A stretch of DNA of 23,857 nucleotides from Clostridiales bacterium (lineage in GTDB: Bacteria; Bacillota; Clostridia; Oscillospirales; Ruminococcaceae), in NCBI GenBank assembly GCA_029007575.1, contig JAQXIB010000036.1, forward strand, positions 1-23,857, given 5' to 3'. A program made the position numbers and the translations under genes. The notes beneath the pieces are model-generated. The model searched no databases. It was not told the DNA's origin and saw only the letters and a list, made by a program, of their open reading frames with translations. Each line of letters opens with the position of its first letter. The first letter of the stretch is position 1. Of the stretch, positions 1 through 7,092 are shown piece after piece.

Positions 1-1094
1 ATATTCATCATGTTTATCTGATCAATTTAGATATTAATGGCGTAAATACGTGGACAGATAGATGGCGTGGCGGTATTGTTTTTTTATCGGAAGCAGCTTC
101 CACTCCCTCAGCATTTGAAGATGTTTTGGTAGAGGGCTGCACAGTCCAGTATAGTGAGGCAAACGGTCTTAGTTTTACTTCGGTTTATACAGACCGTGAC
201 GGAATCAATTGGGGAGGTGGCGCATATTTTCCATCCAATAATATCAAAATTAGGAACAACTTTATTGGTAATTCTGCTGGAGATGGAATATATGTTACTT
301 GTGCCAATGATCCGATTATAGAGTATAATACAGTTTGGAACACAGGATATGACACTCATACTCCTTATGCCGGTATTTGGCCACATAACAGTTCAAATGC
401 GGTAATTCAATACAATGAGGCTTTAGCACAAAAGTTTGGTTACGGCGACGGTCAGGGATTTGATGTAGATATTAATTGCAGTAATTCATTGGTTCAATAT
501 AATTATAGTCATGATAATGAAGGCGGTTTTTTGCTTCTTTGCACAGATGGAGCCAACAATGGATTTAATACCGATATCACAGTGCGGTACAACATTAGTC
601 AGAATGATGGGACAATTAGCAATACCGGACAAGTATTTACTTTATCTGGACCTATTAATAATGTAAAAATTTATAACAATACCGTGTATATTGCAGAAAA
701 TTTGCCTGTTCGTTTAGTCGGTGCCTATGAATGGGGACAGGGGAAAATCCCCACTAATGTGAATTTTTCTAATAATATTTTTTATAATTTAGGTACGGGA
801 ACTTATACGCTTCCAAGTCAGAGCAGTATCACATTTACTAACAATGTTTTTTATGGAAATCATCCGTCAAGCGAGCCCTATGATGCTTATAAAATTACAT
901 CTGATCCTAGGTTTATTAATCCCAATAGCGGTACTAATGGTATTGATACAGTTAGCGGTTATAGACTACGTTGTACTTCACCATGTATTCAATCAGGTGT
1001 TGCTATTTTAAATAATGGTGGTCAAGATTATTTTGGAACACTGTTATCTGAAAATCAACTGCCTGATATCGGTGCCATTCGATATGTAGAATAG
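1..1094 (+). CDS. Secreted right-handed beta-helix protein, 5'-truncated
   Basis: The reading frame is open from base 3 to the TAG at 1092-1094, with no stop back to the window edge. The visible 363 or so codons are therefore the C-terminal part of a larger gene, and the TTG at 126 is an internal leucine. The sequence is full of short strands of the form 'V.I.NN.' (for example IKIRNNFIGN and VKIYNNTVYI), the signature of parallel beta-helix (PbH1-type) coils found in polysaccharide lyases, hydrolases and epimerases. It is clearly a paralogue of the gene at 16011-17540: both share YAGIWPHNS, VDINC, LVQYNYSH and FTLSGPI blocks in the same order and end in an 'IGA' motif. By homology with that full copy the missing part should carry a signal peptide and a short N-terminal beta region. 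A carbohydrate-active role is inferred from the fold; no catalytic site can be named. The lipoprotein gene follows after 49 bp, probably in the same transcript. Confidence 0.85.
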   Translation, partial: IHHVYLINLDINGVNTWTDRWRGGIVFLSEAASTPSAFEDVLVEGCTVQYSEANGLSFTSVYTDRDGINWGGGAYFPSNNIKIRNNFIGNSAGDGIYVTCANDPIIEYNTVWNTGYDTHTPYAGIWPHNSSNAVIQYNEALAQKFGYGDGQGFDVDINCSNSLVQYNYSHDNEGGFLLLCTDGANNGFNTDITVRYNISQNDGTISNTGQVFTLSGPINNVKIYNNTVYIAENLPVRLVGAYEWGQGKIPTNVNFSNNIFYNLGTGTYTLPSQSSITFTNNVFYGNHPSSEPYDAYKITSDPRFINPNSGTNGIDTVSGYRLRCTSPCIQSGVAILNNGGQDYFGTLLSENQLPDIGAIRYVE

Positions 1095-1143
1095 TTGCCA
1101 AATGACACTATTTAAGTTTCTAAAAACATTGAAGGAGTTTGAA

Positions 1144-1881
1144 ATGAAACGGCACTTAAGATTTTGGATGGCGTGTTCAATACTTGTTTTGATAGGCTTA
1201 CTAGGATGTACAAAAACAGAGCAGATGGTAGATAATAAAATTGCGACAGTGAATGGTGAGGCAATCACAGAAAAAGAATTATTTCTTTTTATTGATCAAT
1301 ACCGTGCTTCCTTTGTACAGGAAGCGTGCCAAAAAACAGGGTTAGAATATAACGATAATTTTTGGGAAGCAGAGTATAATGGTACAACTATGAGCATGGG
1401 ATTGAAAAATAAAGCTTTAAAACATGCCGTAAAAATAAAAGTTCAACAAATTAAAATGGTTGATGAGAATATCATGGAAAGTTCCTCATATCAATATTTT
1501 TTGGATGAACTCACTACGGAAAATAGTCGGCGAGAACAAGCACTGAATCAAGGAAGCGTAGTCTATGGAATACAACAGTATACGGAAAAAAGTTACTTTG
1601 ATTATTTATTTGAAAATCGGTTAATTCGATTGAAAGAAATTATGGGCAAGAATGAATTAGCTGCTTCAGATCAAATTCTTGAGCAATTTTATGAAGAAAT
1701 CAAAGTAAATTATCCTTTTTTTCAAAATGAAAACGGAGGATACCGTGAGTTCGCCGATGTTAAAGGAGCTGTTCAAGCCAGGTATATTGATATGCGTTAC
1801 GAAGAATGGGTCGAAAACCAAGTAAAACATGCAAAAGTAGATATTCATGAAAACTTATTTGATAGATTACCAGTTATATAA
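1144..1881 (+). CDS. Lipoprotein with SurA-like N-terminal chaperone domain
   Basis: I choose the ATG at 1144 rather than an upstream in-frame ATG at 1102 because a GAAGGAG ribosome binding site lies just before it and the protein then opens with a classic lipoprotein signal: MKRHLR, a hydrophobic stretch, and the lipobox LLGC with Cys22. The product is 245 residues. Residues 31-60 (IATVNGEAITEKELFLFI and after) match the opening of SurA/PrsA-type peptidyl-prolyl isomerase proteins. The C-terminal part (FADVKGAV, then WVENQVKHAKVDI) resembles the closing helix and strand of the SurA N-terminal chaperone domain. The parvulin isomerase domain normally found between or after these parts is not visible, so this may be a chaperone-only lipoprotein on the outer face of the membrane. 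A possible second member of the family begins at 23721. Secretion or folding help for the neighbouring surface proteins is an inference. Confidence 0.75.
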   Translation: MKRHLRFWMACSILVLIGLLGCTKTEQMVDNKIATVNGEAITEKELFLFIDQYRASFVQEACQKTGLEYNDNFWEAEYNGTTMSMGLKNKALKHAVKIKVQQIKMVDENIMESSSYQYFLDELTTENSRREQALNQGSVVYGIQQYTEKSYFDYLFENRLIRLKEIMGKNELAASDQILEQFYEEIKVNYPFFQNENGGYREFADVKGAVQARYIDMRYEEWVENQVKHAKVDIHENLFDRLPVI

Positions 1882-1908
1882 TAAAAGTAGCTTATATTAC
1901 TAAAAAAA

Positions 1909-1963
1909 GAGACTGTCGTTTGTGTATCAACTCACTTGCGACAGTCTCCTTTGTTGTTTTTAA
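1909..1963 (+). terminator. Rho-independent terminator after the lipoprotein gene
   Basis: A perfect 10-bp stem, GAGACTGTCG (1909-1918) with CGACAGTCTC (1939-1948), surrounds a 20-nt loop in which GTG and CAC can pair further. It is followed by the T-rich run CTTTGTTGTTTTT and preceded by an A tract. This is a textbook intrinsic terminator, and it separates the beta-helix/lipoprotein unit from the transport block. Confidence 0.9.
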
Positions 1964-2246
1964 GAAATATCGTTTTTATTTACGGCATAGATAATTGTAG
2001 ATTTAAATACTATTTCATCTAAGTTGTATTGCAAGAATCTGCGTAAATACGCGGTTTATCAAGGTCGGAAAATTGTAGATTCGATGAAAATGGAGCATTG
2101 ATTTTTATATGTTACGTGTCCTATAATCAAATTGACAGATTATGTTTGTTTGAAATCGTGATTTAATTGGGAATTGTTTATAGTGATTACTGTTTGGCAG
2201 AACAAACACAGATTCGTTTATAAGCAATAGAAAGGTGGAACACCGC
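1964..2246 (+). promoter_or_regulatory. Regulatory intergenic region upstream of the solute-binding protein gene
   Basis: No gene is supported in this stretch. It holds an 11-base direct repeat, AATTGTAGATT, at 1993-2003 and 2071-2081 (78 bp apart), and between them the inverted repeat GCGTA-AA-TACGC at 2041-2052. A likely promoter follows at 2098-2127. These repeats lie just upstream of the promoter, where an activator such as the AraC-type regulator encoded at the end of the block could bind. That link is an inference; the repeats themselves are directly visible. Confidence 0.5.
2098..2127 (+). promoter_or_regulatory. Candidate sigma-A promoter of the transport block
   Basis: TTGATT (2098-2103) and a consensus TATAAT (2122-2127) are separated by 18 bp. 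This gives a predicted transcript start near 2134 and an untranslated leader of roughly 110 bases before the GTG at 2247. It lies downstream of the terminator at 1909-1963 and is the best promoter match before the block. Confidence 0.6.
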
Positions 2247-5117
2247 GTGAAAAAAATAATAAGTTTCTGTTTATCTGCTGTGTTGTTAACCGGAATATTA
2301 TTTACCGGCAGTCCTGTTTCGGCAACCCAGGAGTTGGCTGCGGACAGCATAGAGGTTGCAACCGGCACTAACAGTACTTTTGATTATTATAAATACAGTC
2401 AAAAATATATATCTCTTCCCAGTGCTTCAAAAGAAATTGTTCTTGATGGGGACGCTTGTACTGCTTCTACCGGAAAGGTATCTAAGTTGGAACAATACCA
2501 AGGCGCCGATCGGGTTGTTAAGATAGAAACAGCCGATGAGGAAACTTCGGTCAGCTGGGACATTGATATTCCGACGGCAGCAAAATATCAAATACAAATC
2601 CGGTATTACGCACTGGTAAATAGGGGAAGTAATATACAATACGGAATTAAAATCAACAACGAATATCCCTTCTTTGGATGTGAACAGCTGTTGTTGACGA
2701 AGGTCTGGAAAAACGAGACGAACTCTTTCCCGACAGATAAAAACGGAAATCAATCCCGACCTTCGCAGATACAGGTAATGACATGGCAAACGGCGTATAT
2801 CAGCGACAACCAAGGTACTGCCAATGATCCCTATATGTTTGTATTTATGCAGGGAAAACAACGGCTAACTTTTGTGGGAGAACTGACCGATATCGTCATT
2901 GACAGCATTACTCTCAAACCGATACAGGAGCTGGAAATATATTCCGACGTCGCTAATCAAATGGATTATCAGAATACGGCCAATAACGCTGCACCTATTA
3001 TTTTAGAGGGCGAGGCAGCTGCTTATAAATCGCATTCTTCTATTATTCCGATGACCGATCGCTTAAGCGCAGGCACCAGTCCGAATGATCCGCTGAAGAT
3101 ATATTATAATACCATCGGTTCGTATAACTGGCAGACGCAGGGCGAATGGATTACATGGGAATTTGAAGTGGAAGAGACCGGTATTTATAATATCGGCATG
3201 CGGATACGGCAAAATTATCATCGAGGTTATTCGACCAGCCGAAGAATTTACATTGATCAAAAGGTTCCGTTTAAAGAACTGGATAATGTGGAATTTTCAT
3301 ACAGCAATAACTGGTATATTAAGACACTGGGGGATGAGGAACCCTACCGTTTTTATCTTGAAAAAGGCAAACATACCATTTCCATGGAAGTGGTACCGGG
3401 AAGAACCAGTGATCTTTATCAGACGTTAAAAGACAGTGTGTATGAACTCAATAGAATTTATCGTGAAATCTTAATGGTGACCGGCAGTACTCCGGATAGT
3501 TACCGGGATTATTATCTGGAAAATGAAATCCCCACTTTAGAAAAAGATTTGACCAATATCCGAAATAAATTAAATGATGAGTATAACAGACTGCAGTCAG
3601 TGTATGGCGGACGTGACAGCGATACCGCCACAATGGAGCGCTTGGTTGTTATGATCGACAGCTTCCTGGAGGATTTTGAGACCATTCCGGGACGGATCAG
3701 CACTTTTATGGATAATATCAGCGCGCTTTCTTCTTGGATGGTTCGGCTCAAAGAGCAGCCGTTGGAATTGGACTATATTGAGATTGTGCCGGAAGGAACT
3801 TCTTTCCGGAAAGCTTCAGCAGGCTTTTGGGCATCTGCTAAATTTATTGTAGAACAGTTTATCGGCTCTTTCTTTGTTGATTACAATTCAATCGGGGAGG
3901 ACGGCGGCGAGGACGCGCTCAATGTATGGGTCGGACTCGGACGGGATCAGGTCCAGGTTATTCGTGAATTGGTGGATAACAAGTTAAAATCCACAGTTGA
4001 TTTTAATGTCAGTATTAAGTTGGCAAAGGATTCTATCATACAAGCAACCTATGCAGGTACGGGACCCGATGTAGCACTGTTTGTCGGCGCGGATCAGCCG
4101 GTTAATCTTGCGGTAAGGGGCGCTTTGGTAGATTTAACACAGTTTGATGACTACGATGAAGTGGCCAAACGGTTCAGTCCGGAAGCATCGGTACCTTATC
4201 AGTATAACGACGGTGTTTATGCACTTCCGGTAACCGGCACTTTTAACATGATGTTTTATCGTACCGATATCTTTGAAGAATTGGGCTTAACTCCCCCGGA
4301 AACTTGGGACGAACTTTATGAAATTATTCCGGTTTTGCAGCAGAACAATATGAATGTCGGTTTACCGAAGGTAGCGATGGACGGTACCGGATTGTCTCCG
4401 TCTGCCAGCAGTATATTCGACACGTTGCTGCTGCAAAAAAATATGACGTATTTTACGGAGGACAGAAAGCAAACCCGTTTTGACACCCAAGAGGCACTTG
4501 ATTCTTTTAAGGAATGGACAGGATATTATACCAAATACGATATTCCGCTTGATTTTGATTTTTACAATCGGTTTCGCAGCGGCGAAATGCCGATCGGTAT
4601 AGATTCCTATAGTATGTACAATAAGTTGTATTTAGGCGCGCCCGAAATTGCAGGAAACTGGGAAATGATCCATCTTCCCGGAACCGTTCAGGCAGACGGC
4701 TCCATTAATCATGCGGCGTCGGTAACCGGAACAAATGCTATTATTTTTGACAACGGGTGTAATAAGCAAAATGCCTGGGAATTTATCAAATGGTTTACCA
4801 GTGCGGAAATACAAGCAGATTACGGCAGACAAATCGAAGCCCTTCTTGGCTCGGCAGCACGGTATGATACTGCAAATCTGGAAGCGTTTCAAATGCTTCC
4901 ATGGTCGAATGCGCAGCAAAAGCAACTGTTACAGCAGTGGAGTCAAGTGAAAGGGATTCCGCAGGTACCGGCAAGCTATTATATTTCCAGAAACCTGTAT
5001 AATGCATTTCGTAACGTAACACTGAACAATTCCAATCCGCGTGAAGTTCTTTATAAATACAATCAAGAGATCAACCGGGAAATTGAACGAAAACGCATCG
5101 AATTCGGTCTTGATTAA
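2247..5117 (+). CDS. Multidomain extracellular solute-binding protein with N-terminal carbohydrate-binding-like domains
   Basis: The start is GTG 2247, eight bases after an AAAGGTGG ribosome binding site; an upstream GTG at 2235 lies inside that site. The 956-residue product has a signal peptide (VKKIISF..., cleavage near SPVSA, about residue 27) but no lipobox cysteine, unusual for a Gram-positive binding protein. Residues about 60-225 and 250-385 look like two beta-sandwich, carbohydrate-binding-like domains; the second contains GEWITWEFEV and later LELDYIEIVPE, typical closing strands. A helical segment of about 120 residues (390-510) is inserted before that last strand. Residues about 555-955 form a type 1 solute-binding fold (GTGPDVALF, GALVDLTQF, YALPVTGTFNMMFYRTDIF, WEFIKWFTS). 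This is usually two to three times the length of a plain sugar-binding protein. With permeases just downstream, it should capture an oligosaccharide or glycan fragment outside the cell. The substrate cannot be told from sequence. Confidence 0.88.
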   Translation: MKKIISFCLSAVLLTGILFTGSPVSATQELAADSIEVATGTNSTFDYYKYSQKYISLPSASKEIVLDGDACTASTGKVSKLEQYQGADRVVKIETADEETSVSWDIDIPTAAKYQIQIRYYALVNRGSNIQYGIKINNEYPFFGCEQLLLTKVWKNETNSFPTDKNGNQSRPSQIQVMTWQTAYISDNQGTANDPYMFVFMQGKQRLTFVGELTDIVIDSITLKPIQELEIYSDVANQMDYQNTANNAAPIILEGEAAAYKSHSSIIPMTDRLSAGTSPNDPLKIYYNTIGSYNWQTQGEWITWEFEVEETGIYNIGMRIRQNYHRGYSTSRRIYIDQKVPFKELDNVEFSYSNNWYIKTLGDEEPYRFYLEKGKHTISMEVVPGRTSDLYQTLKDSVYELNRIYREILMVTGSTPDSYRDYYLENEIPTLEKDLTNIRNKLNDEYNRLQSVYGGRDSDTATMERLVVMIDSFLEDFETIPGRISTFMDNISALSSWMVRLKEQPLELDYIEIVPEGTSFRKASAGFWASAKFIVEQFIGSFFVDYNSIGEDGGEDALNVWVGLGRDQVQVIRELVDNKLKSTVDFNVSIKLAKDSIIQATYAGTGPDVALFVGADQPVNLAVRGALVDLTQFDDYDEVAKRFSPEASVPYQYNDGVYALPVTGTFNMMFYRTDIFEELGLTPPETWDELYEIIPVLQQNNMNVGLPKVAMDGTGLSPSASSIFDTLLLQKNMTYFTEDRKQTRFDTQEALDSFKEWTGYYTKYDIPLDFDFYNRFRSGEMPIGIDSYSMYNKLYLGAPEIAGNWEMIHLPGTVQADGSINHAASVTGTNAIIFDNGCNKQNAWEFIKWFTSAEIQADYGRQIEALLGSAARYDTANLEAFQMLPWSNAQQKQLLQQWSQVKGIPQVPASYYISRNLYNAFRNVTLNNSNPREVLYKYNQEINREIERKRIEFGLD

Positions 5118-5144
5118 TGCATGTAAGATGAAAGGAATATTATC

Positions 5145-6056
5145 ATGAAACTCGGTACAAAATTTCGATACCTCGGGAAGGATATCAGGAAAAATAAAGA
5201 CAATTATTTTATGATATTGCCTTATTTTATCTTTTTTTTGGTGTTTACTATCATACCCGTTTTGGTTGCTATTTATCTGAGCTTTACCTATTTCAATTTA
5301 CTGCAGCCGCCGCAATTCCGAGGATTATTTAATTACATACGGTTGTTTTTAGACGATGATGTATTTTTGATTGCCTTAAAAAATACATTGATTTTTGCCC
5401 TTTTGACCGGACCAGCAAGTTATTTGATTTGTGTGCTGTTTGCATGGTTGATCAATGAACTTCCGTCCAAGCTTCGGGCGTTTATGACACTGGTGTTTTA
5501 TGCGCCTTCTATTTCCGGCACGCTGTATGTTATATGGGGCTTTATTTTCAGCGGGGATTCCTATGGTATGGTCAATGGTTTTTTAATGCAGATCGGTTTG
5601 ATCAATGATCCGATACTTTGGTTGACTGATCCTAAATACAATATGACCATTTTAATTATTATACAGATATGGCTTTCACTAGGCACAAGCTTTTTGGCAC
5701 TGATCGCAGGGTTGCAGGGCGTGGACAGAAGCTTATATGAAGCAGGAGCGATTGACGGTATTCGAAATCGCTTTCAAGAATTGATCAAAATTACCATTCC
5801 GTCCATCGGTCCTTCTTTGATGTTTTCAGCAGTGATGCAAATTGCTTCTTCGTTTGCGGTCGGGCGTTTGAGTATGGCGTTGGCAGGCTTCCCCAGTACC
5901 GATAATTCCGCATCAACCATCGTTACTCACCTGCTTGATTACGGTAACTATCGGTATGAAATGGGATATGCCTGTGCAATTGCTACCGTGTTATTTATTA
6001 TGATGCTGACAATGAATGCTTTTGTAAAATTCCTGCTTCGCAAATATAACGACTAG
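5145..6056 (+). CDS. Sugar ABC transporter permease, MalF/UgpA type (pair 1)
   Basis: ATG 5145 follows an AAAGGAA ribosome binding site, 27 bp after the binding-protein gene. The 303-residue protein has about six hydrophobic membrane segments (near residues 21-45, 80-102, 113-135, 168-190, 225-245 and 272-297). It carries the cytoplasmic EAA loop that contacts the ATPase: EAGAIDG at 199-205 followed by ITIPSIGP at 216-223. Length and topology fit the MalF-like partner of carbohydrate uptake family 1 transporters. It should pair with the product of the next gene. No ATPase gene is present in the window, so a shared MsmK/MsmX-type ATPase encoded elsewhere is presumed. Confidence 0.92.
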   Translation: MKLGTKFRYLGKDIRKNKDNYFMILPYFIFFLVFTIIPVLVAIYLSFTYFNLLQPPQFRGLFNYIRLFLDDDVFLIALKNTLIFALLTGPASYLICVLFAWLINELPSKLRAFMTLVFYAPSISGTLYVIWGFIFSGDSYGMVNGFLMQIGLINDPILWLTDPKYNMTILIIIQIWLSLGTSFLALIAGLQGVDRSLYEAGAIDGIRNRFQELIKITIPSIGPSLMFSAVMQIASSFAVGRLSMALAGFPSTDNSASTIVTHLLDYGNYRYEMGYACAIATVLFIMMLTMNAFVKFLLRKYND

Positions 6057-6094
6057 CCCTGATAGTAGACTGGCTGAGAAAGGAACAGAAATTC

Positions 6095-6952
6095 ATGTTC
6101 AAAACTTCAAAAAAAAGACTGAATCGAAAAATCGGCGGAGATATCGCGATTTTCATTTTTCTCGCATTAGTCGGGGCTTTTATGTTGTTACCGTTTGTTT
6201 ATTCCATTGTTCAGTCTATTAAACCGATGAGTGAGATTTTTATTTTTCCCCCGCGTTTTTTTGTTCGAAATCCCACTTTGGAAAATTTTTCTTCACTTTT
6301 TCAAATGGTAAACACGGCGTGGGTTCCGTTTTTGCGCTATTTATTCAACAGTCTGTTTGTATCTTTAGTTGCAACGGCTGCGCATGTTATTTTAGCTTCT
6401 ATGGCGGCGTTCCCGCTGGCAAAATTTCGATTTCCGGGCAGTAACCTGTTGTTCCAAATTATTGTTGTGTCATTGCTCTTTACCACTGAGGTAACCGCCT
6501 TACCGCTTTATATCGTTATGGCTGAACTTCATTTGATCGACACCTATATGGCATTGATTTTTCCGGCTATCGGCGCGTCGTTGGGGTTGTTTTTGATGAA
6601 GCAGTTTATGACCAGTATTCCGGACAGCATGATTGAGGCGGCACGGGTAGACGGCGCAAAAACATTTTATATATTCTGGAAAATTGTGATGCCTAATGTA
6701 AAACCGGCTTGGCTGACATGTGTTATCTTTGCTTTTCAATCCATTTGGAATAACGACGGTGCGCAATTTATTTATGATGAAGCGTATAAGACGCTGCCAA
6801 CGTTGTTCCGGCAGATCAGTGAAGGCGGAATTGCTCGTGCGGGAGTATCTGCTGCCGCAGCTGTGCTATTGATGATTCCCCCGATTGTCATTTTTGTTAC
6901 TTCACAAGGACAAGTAATGGAAACGATGGCGCATTCCGGCATGAAGGATTAA
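6095..6952 (+). CDS. Carbohydrate ABC transporter permease, MalG/UgpE type (pair 1)
   Basis: ATG 6095 is preceded by GAGAAAGGAA. The 285-residue product has the MalG-type layout: an N-terminal membrane segment (about 16-40), a periplasmic-side stretch with FPPRFF and PTLENF, then further membrane helices. Its EAA loop is EAARVDGAKT at 181-190 with KIVMPNVKP at 196-204. It forms the likely heterodimer partner of the preceding permease, 38 bp upstream. After its stop a 140-bp gap with a hairpin separates it from the NHL-repeat gene, the largest break within the first half of the block. Confidence 0.92.
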   Translation: MFKTSKKRLNRKIGGDIAIFIFLALVGAFMLLPFVYSIVQSIKPMSEIFIFPPRFFVRNPTLENFSSLFQMVNTAWVPFLRYLFNSLFVSLVATAAHVILASMAAFPLAKFRFPGSNLLFQIIVVSLLFTTEVTALPLYIVMAELHLIDTYMALIFPAIGASLGLFLMKQFMTSIPDSMIEAARVDGAKTFYIFWKIVMPNVKPAWLTCVIFAFQSIWNNDGAQFIYDEAYKTLPTLFRQISEGGIARAGVSAAAAVLLMIPPIVIFVTSQGQVMETMAHSGMKD

Positions 6953-6973
6953 AAGACGATATGAGGCTGACTG

Positions 6974-7007
6974 AATCATGCCGGTGCAATTGCGGAATGA
7001 TTTTGTT
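6974..7007 (+). terminator. Possible weak terminator or attenuator hairpin
   Basis: AATCAT (6974-6979) pairs with ATGATT (6997-7002), and after one mismatch CCG (6981-6983) pairs with CGG (6993-6995), closing a nine-base loop. The right arm runs into TTTTGTT. The structure is short with a poor U tract, so partial read-through is expected. It could lower expression of the downstream NHL/YIP1/DUF5696 genes relative to the transporter genes. Confidence 0.4.
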
Positions 7008-7048
7008 CAACCGTCATGATAGGATGCAGTACCGCACGATGATGCGCG

Positions 7049-7054
7049 TATAAT
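7049..7054 (+). promoter_or_regulatory. Isolated TATAAT box upstream of the NHL-repeat gene
   Basis: A consensus TATAAT lies about 40 bp before the ATG at 7093, just after the weak hairpin, which would suit an internal promoter. No convincing -35 element sits 16-18 bp upstream, and no extended TG motif is present, so the assignment is tentative. Confidence 0.3.
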
Positions 7055-7092
7055 CATTTTTCATAAAAAAGGAAGGAGCGCTGTAATTTTCA

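Noticed and set aside
126..128. TTG at 126 as the true start of the first gene
   Set aside because: The frame continues open to the window edge with beta-helix-like sequence, and the paralogue aligns across this point, so the gene is truncated by the window.
2132..2137. TTGACA as a -35 element for the binding-protein gene
   Set aside because: It lies downstream of the consensus TATAAT at 2122-2127 and no -10-like sequence follows at 16-18 bp.
2427..2861. Minus-strand reading frame of 144 codons
   Set aside because: It is fully inside the binding-protein gene, lacks a credible ribosome binding site, and its cysteine- and arginine-rich product resembles no protein family; it is a shadow of the + strand gene.
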